The position numbers and the translations under genes are program-made. A DNA stretch of 64,000 nucleotides, taken from contig MNCI01006946.1 of the NCBI GenBank assembly GCA_015680685.1, positions 301,224 to 365,223 of the forward strand. The letters run 5' to 3'. The notes beneath the pieces are model-generated. The model was not told the origin of the DNA and searched no databases. It saw only the letters and a list, made by a program, of their open reading frames with translations. Shown piece by piece: positions 11,127 to 23,099 of the stretch; within the stretch, counting starts at the first letter, position 1; each line of letters starts with the position of its first letter. This DNA is from Gnetum montanum. Lineage: Eukaryota; Streptophyta; Gnetopsida; Gnetales; Gnetaceae.

Positions 11127-11354
11127 NNNNNNNNNNNNNNNNNNNNNNNNNNNNNNNNNNNNNNNNNNNNNNNNNNNNNNNNNNNNNNNNNNNNNNNNNN
11201 NNNNNNNNNNNNNNNNNNNNNNNNNNNNNNNNNNNNNNNNNNNNNNNNNNNNNNNNNNNNNNNNNNNNNNNNNNNNNNNNNNNNNNNNNNNNNNNNNNNN
11301 NNNNNNNNNNNNNNNNNNNNNNNNNNNNNNNNNNNNNNNNNNNNNNNNNNNNNN
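11127..11354. other. Assembly gap (228 N)
   Basis: Run of N. The ten bases before it (11,117-11,126, AGATCGGAAG) equal the start of the Illumina adapter. Confidence 0.95.
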
Positions 11355-11529
11355 CGTGTCCAAGTACGGCACACTCGAATAAAGACACCGTACAATCACA
11401 TTCACCACACTGCGGGCAGACACGGGAAAATTCTAACTCTGGAGGGATCAAACTGCCAGAGCTTCGCTACACTAAAACTGGGATCCAAATGAGGGAGAGC
11501 CACCTCTTATTTATAGGAATTGCGGCTGG

Positions 11530-11608
11530 CTGCGATATCGCGTATGGGATATCGCGGGGAAGACGCGATATCACGTACGCGATATCGCATACGCGATATC
11601 GCGGCCCA
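11530..11608. repeat. GCGATATCGC palindrome cluster in U3 of the solo LTR
   Basis: Five occurrences of GATATC flanked by GCG/CGC in about 80 bp, upstream (minus sense) of the LTR TATA box. Self-complementary and CpG-rich, unlike the CpG-poor surroundings. Confidence 0.75.
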
Positions 11609-11704
11609 TGATACATCGTGACCCATGATACAACAGGGGTGCCTTATCATGGGTGCCTTAACGCGGCCGCCAGCACTATGTGCAATTCATGTCTCATCAG
11701 TTCT

Positions 11705-12240
11705 CCACCGAAGGTTACTCTCAAGGAGAATGCTCTCGAGGAGGGCACTCTTAGGGAGGGCACTCTTCAAGAGAATGCTCTCCATGAGGGTGCTCTTGAG
11801 GAGATCACTCTTACGTGCATAGCGCAAGGCACTCTTAGGGAGGCTGCCCTAACAAAGGGTGCTCTACGAGAGAATGCTCTCAATAAGGGCTCTCTCAAGG
11901 AGAACACTCTCACATGTGTAGCACAAGGTGCTCTTGGGGAGAGTGCTCTCAGGGACGATTCTCTTAGGGAGAATGCTCTCAAGGAGAATATTTTCATAGA
12001 GGAAACTCCCATAGAGAGCTCACTCACATTGAGTATGCTCAGGGAGGGTCCTCTCATGGAGAACACTCTCAAGGAGGGCGTTCTCAGGGAGAATGCTTTC
12101 AAGGAGGCCACTCTTAGGGAGAGTACTCTCCAAGAGAATGCTCTCAACAAGTGCTCTCTCATGGAGAATGCTCTCAAATGTTCAATTTAAGGCTCTCTTA
12201 GGGATGACGCAAGGAGAGCACTCTCGCAAGCACTACAACA
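11705..12240. repeat. 15-bp minisatellite array, continuation
   Basis: Same forward units and 27-bp inserts as 8,247-10,701, continuing after the solo LTR. It grades into the 300-bp repeats at about 12,240. Confidence 0.85.
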
Positions 12241-14810
12241 GGTGCTCTCATGAGAGCACTCTTGCCAACGCAACTATGGGAGGTACTCCCATGGAGAGCA
12301 ATCTCATGAGAGCGCCATGTGGTGCTCCTAGGGAGAATGCTACCTCTCCCCATATATGTTGATTGGGCCAAGTTCTGCCAAACCATCTTGCATCATTATA
12401 AATTTGGTTGCGAGGGTCCGTTGGGCCAAAAATTCATCATGAGGGTTTGTTTTGCCTACAATTGATCATGACGGTTCATTGGGCCAACCATTGGTCACGA
12501 AGGTTCATTTTTCCTACAATTGGTCACGAGGGTCCGTTTGGCTAACACTTGGTCCTAAGGGAGAGCGCTCTTGCAAGTGCTCTCTCATGAGAGCACTCTT
12601 GCTAGTGCAGTTGTGCAAGGTGCTCCCATGGAGAGCACTCTCGTGAGAGCACCGTGCGGTGCTCCCAAGGAGAATGCTACCTCTCCCCATATATGTTAAT
12701 TAGGCTAGGTTCAGCCAAACCATCCTACACCCTTATAAATTTGGTCGCGAGGGTTCGTTGGGCCAACCATTGGTCACAAGGGTCTGTTTTTCCTACAATT
12801 AGTTGCAAGGGTCTATTTGGCCAACACTTGGTCACAAGGTTCTGTTTGGCCAACACTTGGTCCCGAGGGAGAGCACTCTCACAAGTGCTCTCCCATGAGA
12901 GCACTCTTGCTAGCACAATTATGTGAGGTGCCCTAATGGAGAGAACTCTCACAAGAGCACCATGTGGTGCTCCCAAGGAGAATGCTACCTCTCCCCATAT
13001 ATGTTGATTGGGCCAGGTTTAGCCAAACCATCCTACACCCTTATAAATTTGGTCGCGAGGGTCCATTGGGCCAACTGTTGATCATGACGGTCCATTTTGC
13101 CTATAATTGGTTGTGAGGGTGCATTTGGCCAACACTTGGTCTCAAGGGAGAGCACTCTCACAATCACTCTCCCATGAGAGCACTCTTATTAGTGCAAATA
13201 TATGAGGTCCTCCCATGTAGAGCACTCTCGCGAGCGCACCGTGCGATGCTCCCAAGGAGAACGCTACCTCTTCCCATATATGTTGATTGGGCCAAGTTCA
13301 GCCAAACTGTCCTACATCCTTATAAATTTTGTCACGAGGGTCCATTGGGCCAACCATTGGTCATGAGGGTCTATTTTACCTACAATTGGTTGCGAGGGTC
13401 CATTTGACCAACACTTGGTCACGAGGGTCCGTTTGGCCAACACTTGGTCCCAAGGGAGAGCTCTCTCGCAAGTGCTCTCCCGTGAGAATGCTCTTGCCAG
13501 CGTAGTTATGCGAGGTGTTCCGATGGAGAGAACTCTTGCGAGAGCACCATGCGATGCTCCTAGGGAGAATGCTACCTCTCCTCATATATGTTGATTGGAC
13601 TAGGTTTAGCCAAACCTTCCTACACCCTTATAAATTTGGTCGCGAGCATCCCTTGGGCCAACCATTGGTCACGAGGGTCCGTTTTGCCTACAATTGGTCA
13701 CTAGGGTCCATTTGGTTAACACTTGGTCTTGAGGGAGAGCACTCTACAAGCACTCTCCCATGAGAGCACTCTTGCCATTGCAACTATGTGAGGTGCTCTG
13801 ATGGAGAGCACTCTCATGAGAGCACCATGCAGTGCTCCCAGGGAGAATGCTACCTCTCCCCATATCTGTTTATTAGATTAGGTTCAGCCAAACCATATTG
13901 CACCCTTATAAATTTGGTCACAAGGGTCCGTTAGGCCAACCGTTGGTCCTGAGGGTTTGTTTTTTCTACAATTGGTTATGAGGGTTCGTTTGGGCAACAC
14001 TTGGTCACAAGGATCCATTTGGCCAACACTTGGGCCTAAGGGAGAGTGCTCTTACAAGTGCTCTCCCGAGAGAGTGCTCTTGCCAACACAACTATGTGAG
14101 GTGCTCCGATGGAGAGCACTCTCGTGAGAGCACTGTGCAGTGCTCCTAGGGATAATGCTACCTCTTCCCATATATGTTGATTGGACCACCTTCCGCCAAA
14201 CTATCCTACACCCTTATAATTTTGGTCATGAAGGGTCCATTGGGCCAACCATTGGTCCTAAGGGTCCATTTTGCCTACAATTGGTTGCGAGGGTTTGTTT
14301 GGCCAACACATGGTCATGAGGGCCTGTTTGGCCAACACTTGGTCCTAAGGGAGAGCACTCTCCCATTGGAGTGCTCTTACTAGCATAGCTATGCGAGGTG
14401 CTCTGATGGAGAGCACTCTCACAAGAGCACTGTGCAATGCTCTCAAGGAGAACGCTACCTCTCCCAATATATGTTGATTAGGCTAGCTTCCGCTAAACTA
14501 TCCTGCACCCTTATAATTTTGGTCGCAAGGGTCCATTGGGCCAACCATTGGTCTCGAGGGTCCATTTTATCTACAAGTAGTCACGAGGGTCCGTTTTATC
14601 TACAATTAGTCACGAGGGTCTGTTTGGCCAACACTTGGTCTTGAGGCAGAGTGCTCTTGCTAGCGTAGCTATGCAAGGTTCTCTAATGGAAAGCAATCTC
14701 ATGAGAGAAACATGTGGTGCTCTCAGGGAGAATGCTACCTCTCCTCATATATATTGATTTGGCTAGGGTCCACCATACCATCCTGCATCCTTATAAATTT
14801 GCTCCCAAAG
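12241..14810. repeat. About 300-bp tandem repeats, nine copies, each with a promoter-like module
   Basis: Nine modules on the minus strand at 12,341; 12,679; 12,987; 13,264; 13,572; 13,851; 14,159; 14,455 and 14,736 (start positions; spacing 277-338). Each reads, on the minus strand, a TTTATAAGGGTG box, about 35 bp, then CAACATATATGGGGAG. Between modules are minisatellite-like GAGAGCACTCTC stretches and 2-4 copies of a unit like GGTCACGAGGGTCCGTTTGG. They lie just downstream of the 26S gene on its own strand, the usual place of rDNA spacer repeats. Confidence 0.85.
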
Positions 14811-15360
14811 ATCTGTTTGGCCAACACTTGGACCTAAGGGTCTATTTTGTCAACACTCGGTCCCAAGGGTTAATTTTACCTATATAGTTGGTCCCAAGGG
14901 TTAGTTTGGCCAACACTTCATCCCGAGGGTCCATTGAACTAGCCTTTGGTCCTAAGAGTCTATTTTGCATACAGTTGGTCTCAAGGGTCCATTGGGCCAA
15001 CCCTTGGTCTGTTTGGCCAAAACTTGGTCCCAAGGGTCTGTTGGGCCTAACCTTGATTACAAGGGACCATGTAGTCAACACTTGGTTGGTCCTAATGGTC
15101 TTTTTTTCCTACATCTAGTCTCGATAATCTGTAAGTCGAGCGGTTGGTCCTAAGGGGCCGTTTAGCGAACGGTTGATCTCGAGGATCCATTGCACCAACA
15201 CTTGGTCCCAAGGGTCTGTTGGGACAACCCTTGGTCCCAAGGGTCTGTCTTGCCTACACTTGGCCTCAAGGGTCCATTGCACCAACACTTGGTACCGAGG
15301 GTCCATTGGGTCAACTCTTTGGTTGCAAAGGGTCTTTTTTTGGCCAACGCTTGAGAGCTT
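14811..15360. repeat. About 35-38 bp tandem repeats downstream of 26S
   Basis: Roughly 14 imperfect copies of a unit resembling CCAACACTTGGTCCCAAGGG. They continue the short units inside the 300-bp repeats and are typical of intergenic spacer subrepeats. Confidence 0.8.
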
Positions 15361-15782
15361 CGTTGAGTTGGTCACAGCTGAAAGAGGGAACCTCATGGTC
15401 ATCAAGAGTGTTGCATGCGAAGAATATATATTGGTTGTGGTCTTCCACTTCATGCAACCTCATAGGCAAGGGATGTTCCCTACCAGTGACATAAATGAAC
15501 AAAGTCCCCCACTGAGGTGAGGTTCCTGATCACAAGATCAAAAAACATATTCAGACTCAAAGGCTGTTGACTAGGATTTGACCCAAAAGAAGGGGACCAT
15601 GTATGCATGTGTGTGTGTGTAATGATATACATATGCTTGGGAAGGGGGAGGCACCCATATTTCAAAACAAATGCATGACCCCTATTTGTTGACCCCCATG
15701 AGATGATGATTTCAATGGGATGGAACATGGCCAGGTGTTTATGGAGCAAATGCGAAAGAGAAGGTCCAAAGAAGAGGATGAG
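15361..15782 (-). other. Region after the 26S 3' end (putative 3' external spacer)
   Basis: No gene is seen. It contains a short GT microsatellite near 15,610. It lies between the 26S 3' end and the spacer repeats, so on position it is the 3' external spacer and start of the intergenic spacer. Confidence 0.5.
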
Positions 15783-18700
15783 GGGGGGAGACTGTAATCA
15801 CAAATCTCAATGATAAGGGGTTGAATCTCAGTGGATCATGGTATCAAGGCCACTCTACCACTTACAATACCCCATCATGTATTTAATTCATCTACAAAGG
15901 AGTCTTCTCGCTAACTGCTCGAAATGATACTTCATAGCCCCCAGTGTCCCACTGTGTAGGTAGGACCAGGGGGTACCATCAACACATGCCAACGGGAGCA
16001 ATGAAGCCACCCCTACCATGAGTCATGTAGTAACTGACAAGGAAAGAGGCATCACCTCTAGCATGGATTTTGACTTAGAGGCATTCAGTCATAATCTGAC
16101 AGACAATAGCTTTGCATCATTGTCTTTTCAACCAAACACGATGACTAATTATGTGAATCAATGGTTCCTCTTGTACTAAGTTGAATTACTATTGTAGCGC
16201 ACATCATCAGTAGGGTAAAACTAACCTGTCTCACGATCGTCTAAACCCAGCTCACATTCCCTATTGGTGGGTGAACAATCCAACACTTGGTGAATTCTGC
16301 TTCACAGTGATAGGAAGAGCTGACATCGAAGGATCAAAAAGCAATGTCGCTATGAACACTTAGCTACCATAAGCCAGTTATCCCTATGGTAACTTTTTTG
16401 ACACCTCTAGCTTCAAATTCCAAAGATCTAAAGGATTGATAGGCCATGCTTTCATGGTTTGTATTTGTATTGAAAATCAAAATCAAATGAGCCTTTACCA
16501 TTTTGTTCCACATGAGATTTTTGTTCTCGTTGAGATCATCTTAGGACACTTGCGTTATCTTTTAACAGATGTGTCTCCCCAGCCAGACTCCCCACCTGAC
16601 TCTATCTTCCACACTAATCGATGCGCAGAGGTGCATCTTGGGTCTAAAAGTGAGGGCCATGCCCCATTCCCAACCAATGCAGTAAGTAAAATAATGTTAA
16701 AAGTAGTGGTATTTCACTTGCACCACAAGTGGCTCCCACTTATTCTGCACCTCTTAAGTCATTGCAAAAAGTTAGACTAGAGTTAAGTTCAACAAGGTCT
16801 TCTTTCCTTGCTGATTCTACCAAGCCCGTTCCCTTAGTTGTTTCACTAAATAGTAGGTAGGAATAGTGGGAATCTCATTAATCCATTCATGCACGTCACT
16901 AATTAGATAATGAGGCATTTGGCTACCTTAAGGGAGTCATAGTTACTCCTATAATTTACCTATGCTTGGTTGAATTTCTTCACTTTGACATTCAGAGCAC
17001 TGGGTAGAAATCACATTGCGTCAACATCTGCAGGGACCATCGCAATGCCTTTTTTTAATTAAACAGTTAGATTCCCCTTGTCTGAGCTAGTTCTAAGCTA
17101 GTTGTATATTACCTAGGGAAAGCCCCCCCCCCCTCCCCCCCTATGGAGGGGGGAGAGCGCTCTGCATCTATCACCCCGACCAACACACGAGGGCTTGCCA
17201 TCACCATGGAAGTAGCTCAAGCAGGCCCTCAATAGCCTGTAGGTTCAAGGTGTAAACCTCCATGCCCAACCCTCAGAGCCAATCCTTTTCTTGAAGTTAC
17301 AGATCCATTTTTCCAACTTCCCTTACCTACATTGTTCTATGGACCAGAGGTTGTTCACCTTGGAGACCTGGTGCAGTTATGAGTACGACTGGGCATGAAT
17401 GATACTCGGTTCTCCAAATTTTTAGGGTCTACCAAGGGTGCACCAGACACTGTAGGATGTGTAGTGCTCTTTCAACTGCTAGACCCTATCTCTAGTTGAG
17501 CCTATTTTAGGGTGGGCAGGCTATTAAAAAGAAAAGATAACTCTTTCTAGGGCCCTTGCCAGTGTCTCCGAATTCCCTGATGTTGCCATCCACCACCATG
17601 TCCTGGTTTAAGAATGTTAATCCTATTCCCTTTTGAGATCTTGTGTGGAGTGCACCCATTGGAAGGGGCCCCCCCATCTCATAGGATTGACTAACCCATG
17701 TTCAAGTGTTGTTCACATGGAGCCTTTCTTCACGTTAGTCTTCAAAGTTATCATTTGAATATTTGCTACTACCACCAAGATCTGCATCGGGGGCTGCTCC
17801 ACCTGGGCTTGTGCCCTAGGCTTCGCAACAACCCCCATGCCCTCCTACTCATTAGGGCCTGGCACTTGCCCTGATGGCCAAGCGTAAGTCGCATGCTTAA
17901 GTGCCATCCATTTTTGGGGCTAGTTGATTCAGCAAGTGAGTTGTTACATACTCCTTAGCAGATTTCGACTTCCATGACCACCATCCTATTTTCTTAATCA
18001 ACCAATATCCTTTGTGGGTTCAGGGTTAGCGCACAGTTAGGCACCATAGCTCGACTTTTGGTTTAGCCCACATCGCTAGTTCTGCTTACCAAAAATGGCT
18101 TGCCTAGAGCTCTTGATTCATTGACGTAGCTCATTGAGGAAGCTATGCCATCTTACCTATTTAAAGGTTGAGAATAGGTTGATGGGGTTATGCCCCTGAT
18201 GCCTCTAATCATTTTCTTTACCTAATAAAACTCGAGAACGTGAGCTCTAGCTATCTTGAGGAAAACATCGGAGGGAACTAGCTACTAGATACTTTAATTA
18301 GTCTTTCATCCCTATACCCAAGTTAGATGAATGATTTGCACATCGGTATCGCAACGAGCCTCCAGTAGAGTTTTTTCTAGCTTCGCCTTGCTTAACCATA
18401 GTTCACCATCTTTCAGGTCCCAATAGGCATGCTCTCACTGAAATCCTTCTCAACAAGATCAAGGTCAATGGACGACGCTGCACACCTGTAAATAGATTTC
18501 ACCTTTCAGCTTTCTTGCACTGTGTGGGTTTCCAAACCAGACAACTTGCACACATGTTAGACTCCTTGGTCTGTGTTTCAAGATGGGTTGAATGGAAAGC
18601 CCATGGAATCTGCATCCTGAGTGTGTAGACATCATAGGACCTACCCCTCAAAGGGTCATGCGCTTGGACCCTTGACCATCATAGCAACAACACACACATA

Positions 18701-19228
18701 GCCAGCTATGCACACTTGTGCCACATCGCAGATCCACGTGGACTCGCCTCTCGAACTGAGCGATGGACTTCCACATCCATCTGGGAAGCAATGTTGGCCT
18801 CCATTTACTTTCCTCTTGATAATTTCAAGCACTTTTTAACTCTTTTTTCAATGTCCTTTTCATCTTTCCCTTATGGTACTTGTTCACTATTAGTCTCTCA
18901 TGCGTATTTAGCCTTGGATGGAATTTACCACCTGCTTAGGGCTACATTCCCAAACAACTTGACTCGTCAGTAGCACCTCATGATGTAGTAGGGTCTAAGC
19001 CTGATGGGGTTATCACCCTCTTCAGCGTTCCATTCCAGAGGACTTAGTCTCAGTCTGTCATAGGGGACGCTTCTGTAGACTACAATTTGGGTGGTGAGCA
19101 TCGCCATATTTTCACACTAGGTTGTTCCTAGTTCGCTCGCTATTACTAGAGGAACCCTCGTAAGTTTCTCTTTCTCTACTTAGTTATATGCTTAAACTCG
19201 ATAGGTACCCTCACATGAACTAGGGTCA
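15783..19228 (-). rRNA. 26S rRNA gene copy, decayed (pseudogene)
   Basis: Large-subunit rRNA of the 45S unit. The reverse complement of the plant 26S is recognisable throughout. The 3' end is near 15,783-15,870 (TGAATCTCAGTGGATCATGG). The conserved domain at 16,070-16,640 is very clear (GTAGGGTAAAACTAACCTGT, CACTTGGTGAATTCTGCTTC). The 5' end at about 19,130-19,228 includes the TATGCTTAAACTC segment. Length is about 3.45 kb, full size. Many changes are G-to-A or C-to-T, CpG sites are largely lost, and a C-rich run has arisen at 17,127. It is unlikely to make functional rRNA. Confidence 0.9.
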
Positions 19229-19529
19229 CTACAAATAGGGAGCATCACCCATCCTATGCATGACACAAAGGAGGAACATTTTCCCCCAAAACCATCGGTC
19301 GCATGGTCTTGCATCGCATCGAAGGAGAAGGGTAGGGAGGGGGCCAACATACCTCATGTGCACTCAATGCAGGGAACATAGAGACCACCACCACCATCCA
19401 TCGCTCTATTTGGGGAGAAGCAAGAAAACACGAATGATAGTAGCTTTCACCTAACTACACCTCAGGAGACAAAAACGACCACATCTGCTGCCCCCTCGCA
19501 TGGGGCGAAGTGGATGTGCCATAGGATCT
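19229..19529 (-). other. ITS2 of the rDNA copy
   Basis: About 300 bp between the recognisable 5.8S and 26S ends. Short frames here are not genes. Confidence 0.75.
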
Positions 19530-19688
19530 TCATGAAACCTAGGCAAACATGCCATTGACCTAGGCCTTGGGTGAAAATTTTGTTCAAAGATTCAATGATT
19601 CATGAGATTCTACAATGCACACAAATTATCGCATTTTGCTACATTCTTCATAGAAATGAGAGCCGAGATATCCATTGTCGAGAGTTGT
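19530..19688 (-). rRNA. 5.8S rRNA gene copy, decayed
   Basis: Reverse complement of plant 5.8S. The segments GAGAGCCGAGATATCCATTG (19,657-19,676) and TTCAAAGATTCAATGATTCA are diagnostic. The 5' end is at 19,688 and the 3' end is approximate. It differs from the plant consensus mainly by transitions, including in segments that are almost invariant in functional genes. Confidence 0.9.
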
Positions 19689-20608
19689 GGTTGGGGTCAT
19701 GAACCCCGGTTGACCACCGTAGCGATGTGGTGGACGTTCATTGCATCCTTGGTACCACTTGCACCCTTTCATTAGGAAAAGAGAAGTAGGCAACACCTGA
19801 TGGATGAGACCAGCGTCAATGTCTAGACAAGGGGAACGACCATCCTCCAAACGATAACTCTGCTACGCAACCACAGATGGGCGGGACAAGAACCTACGAA
19901 GCACCAACACCATAGCTATTTGATGCAATTCCCTCGACTAGCCAAAGAAATGATGTAACCTACAACCTAGAGGCCGAGGGTAGTCGTTCACCTAGAACAT
20001 GTGTGATGGGAGAAGAGAACTGCACCTAGCCATCACATCTTATCCCCTCCCTCCCATGTGCCCCTCTTTTCGTAGAACTGGATGGTTGGGAAAAAAAGAG
20101 CATCCCTCGTATGTCGTCCTTGCATCTAGCCTTGTATTCTTAAAGTTTTTTGCGACATGCTCATCAATCATGAATGTAGAGCTCGAGAACCACCATGATT
20201 TTCTCATCAATGTATAGACGCTCCGTTCGCAGGTTACCACTCCTAAAATGAACATCTTCCCACCTATCCTCGACGAATGATGACAACTGTGGCTGAAACA
20301 TCCTCCATCGGGAGGAAACCTAAGCCCCCTCCAAATGCTCTAGATCGATCCCCTTTTTTCTTTTGCAAAATCTACCTGGGCAATGACGTGTCCTTTAGGG
20401 CATCAATTTGTTGAATCTACGAGGTGTAATTTGGATGCAGCATCTCATGCCCCTACCAAGTGCACAAGCTCCACATGAGTGTTGCACGAAGTCTCATCCT
20501 AGTGTGGCACGATCATTATGGATGCACTGCACGAGGTCTCCCAAGCATTCTTCATCACTCCGATGGAAACACAAGACCATAACTAATCAAAAAAAGGCAT
20601 GTGCACAT
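19689..20608 (-). other. ITS1 of the rDNA copy (about 920 bp)
   Basis: Spacer between 18S and 5.8S. It is about four times longer than usual in flowering plants and in the range known for gymnosperms. No subrepeat is evident by eye. Confidence 0.75.
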
Positions 20609-22334
20609 CAATGATCCTACTGCAAGTTCACCTATGGTAACCTTATTATGACTTCTCTTTCCTCTAAACGATAAGGTTAAATGAGCTTCTCACGTCACTG
20701 ATGGAAAAACCATCATCATTGCCATAATCTGAACATTTCACTAGATCATTCAATCATTCATTTGATAATTGCAAAGATCTATCCCCATCACGATGCATTT
20801 TCACAACATTTTATGATCCTCTCGGACTAGGGAAAGAAGCTCACTAAATGCATCAGTGTAGCGTGTGTGTGGCCTAGAACATCTAAGGGCATCACAGACC
20901 TGTTATTACCTCAAAATTTCATGGCCTAAGTGGCCATAGTCCCTCTAAGAAGCTATCCACGAAGGGCATACCTCCACATAGCTAGTTAGTAGGCTAAGGT
21001 CTTGTTTGTTAACAGAATTAACCAGACAAATCACTCCACCAACTAAGAATGGCCATGCACCACCACCCATAGAATCAAGAAAGAGCTATCAATTTGTCAA
21101 TCCTTACTATGTATAGACCTGGTAAGTTTTCTTGTGTTGAGTCAAATTAAGCTGTAGGCTCCACTCCTGGTGGTGTCCTTCCATCAACTCCTTTAATTTT
21201 CAGCCTTGCGACCATACTCCCCTGGGAACCCAAACACTCTAATTTCTTGGAAGGTTCTGATAGAGTCCTAAAAGCAACATCTGCCAATTCCTGGTCGGAA
21301 TCATTTATGGTTGAGACAAGGATAGTATTTGATCATCTTCGAGCCCCCAACTTTCATTCTTGATTAATGAAAACATACTTGGCAAATGCTTTCATAGTAG
21401 TTCATCTTTCATAAATCCAAGATCTTCACTCTGATAATGAAATACGAATGCCCCCGACAATCCCTATTAATCATTACTCCGATCATGAAGGCCAACACAA
21501 TAGGATCGAAATCCTATCGTGTTATTCCATGCTAATGTATTCAGAACATAGGCTTGCTTTGAGCACCTTAATTTTTTTAAAGTAATAGCATCGAAGCCAT
21601 GACCCAACCAATTAATGCCAAGACCACATCGTCGATAGAAAGAACGGAGTGATCGATGCACACCAGATTTGTAGACCGACCACCCGATCCCAAGATCCAA
21701 CTATGAGCTTGTTAACTACAACAACTTAAATATACACTATTGGAGCTGGAATTACCATGGCTGTTGGCACCAAACTTGCCCTCCAATGGATCCTCGTTAA
21801 GGGGTTTAAATTGTACTCATTCCAAATACCAGACTCAATGAACACGATATTGTTATTTATTGTTACTACCTCCCCGTGTCAGGATTAGGTAATTTGTGCA
21901 CCTGTTGCCTTCCTTGGATGTGGTAGCTATTTCTCAAGCTCCCTCTCTGAAATCAAACCCTAATTCCCCATCACCCATCACAACCATGGTAGGCCTCTAT
22001 CCTACCATGAAAAGCTAATAGGGTAGAAATTTTAATGAAGCGTCGCCGACACAAGGATCGTGCAATCCATCCAGTTATCATGATTCACTTAGCAAATGAG
22101 CAATCTCGCATTGGCCTTTTATCTAATAAATGCAACCCTTCCAAGAGTTAGGATTTCCTACACATATTAGCTCTAGAATTACTATAGTTATTCGAGTAGT
22201 AAGGTACCATCAAAGAAACTATAATTGATTTAATGAGCCACCTATAGTTTCACCATTTGAAGTAGTTCATACTTAGACATGCATGGCTTAATCTTTGAGA
22301 CAAGCATATAACTACTGGTAGGATCAACTAGGTA
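20609..22334 (-). rRNA. 18S rRNA gene copy, decayed
   Basis: Small-subunit rRNA. The 5' end is at 22,334 (plus strand ends GGATCAACTAGGTA, cf. the TACCTGGTTGATCC start). The central segment with GAGCTGGAATTACCATGGCTG near 21,741 and the 3' end (CAATGATCCTACTGCAAG, 20,609) are clear. At about 1,726 bp it is roughly 85 bp shorter than a normal plant 18S, so it carries deletions as well as many transitions. Pseudogene. Confidence 0.9.
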
Positions 22335-22769
22335 ATGCCATGGGCACCCGTGCGGTGGGCACCATCATCCTTCCTTACTCAAAAGGCACGAATGACCCTC
22401 CCCACACCAATTTTGAATAGCATCTTTCATGGGCACCGTTCCCCGGTTTGCGCAATCGCACACCTAGGAAATGCAACACCACAACTGATGAGAAATGCAA
22501 CCTTGCTCTTGACCATAGACATTCAAGTGTTGAGGGAGTTACACAAGTGCATAGATTACTACCCACACCATCCAAAATTCCTACAAATGCCCAACATTGA
22601 GGTATGCCTACAAGTTCTGACATCCCCAGTAGGATAACCAGACCAGAGAGCACTTCCTCAAAAATGCTTCTCCTTGAGAAAAAAGTTCCACATAGGAGGC
22701 AGCACACACCACACTGTCTAAGGCCACCTCAGGGCACCCACTAAAGAATGAGGCATGCAAACGTGCATG
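22335..22769 (-). other. Proximal 5' external transcribed spacer
   Basis: No gene is seen. It lies immediately upstream of 18S on the minus strand. Short frames on both strands are not supported. Confidence 0.5.
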
Positions 22770-22960
22770 AAGCAAAAAAGAACCTAATTCCTCTTCATTC
22801 CCTAGCATGTGCAAGTGAACTCGCATCTACCACCCGCATGGTACTAAGCGGTTGAATCCATGATCAAGAAAAGGAAACATGCACCCAATGCTACCCCATG
22901 GGGGTGTTGGGATGCTTAGCTACCTCAACCACACAAAATCAATATAGCCATTCGCATGTG
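22770..22960. repeat. Isolated partial copy of the 640-bp spacer repeat
   Basis: Contains the same landmarks as the downstream units (CTCTTCATTCC, GTGAACTCGC, then a GCTACCTCAACCACAC block near 22,918), showing that the 225-bp array was inserted into or expanded within the 640-bp repeat family. Confidence 0.6.
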
Positions 22961-23099
22961 CTCAACCACATCTGATCCTACAAAACAGGAGATGCATCCC
23001 AGCAACACAAAACCAATTGTGAATCGATGTCGAAGGCATTGTTCGCATCACAACATAAGCCATGTGCCATCTCAAGGTACATGTAACCATCATCAACAT

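Larger units (their letters stand above)
10707..11699 (-). mobile_element. Solo LTR (or gap-collapsed element) with 5-bp target duplication
   Basis: Bounded by TGATGAG and CTCATCA (inverted ends, TG...CA) and flanked by GTTCT at 10,702-10,706 and 11,700-11,704. Inserted in the minisatellite. A minus-strand TATA box (TATAAATA) lies at 11,508-11,515. The part 10,707-11,115 is similar to 57,771-58,260 and to the reverse complement of 58,770-59,296, so it belongs to the family of the Athila-like element at 58,351. A 228-N gap (11,127-11,354) lies inside, so an internal region could be hidden. Confidence 0.8.

Noticed and set aside
11015-11611. Frames spanning the N gap
   Set aside because: Mostly undefined residues; the region is an LTR.
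16436-16780. 114-codon plus-strand frame
   Set aside because: Reverse complement of the conserved 26S region; chance opening.
17127-17152. C-rich run as a functional G-quadruplex or regulatory site
   Set aside because: Lies inside the decayed 26S and is most simply an expanded homopolymer.
18716-18973. 85-codon plus-strand frame
   Set aside because: Lies wholly inside the antisense of the decayed 26S gene.
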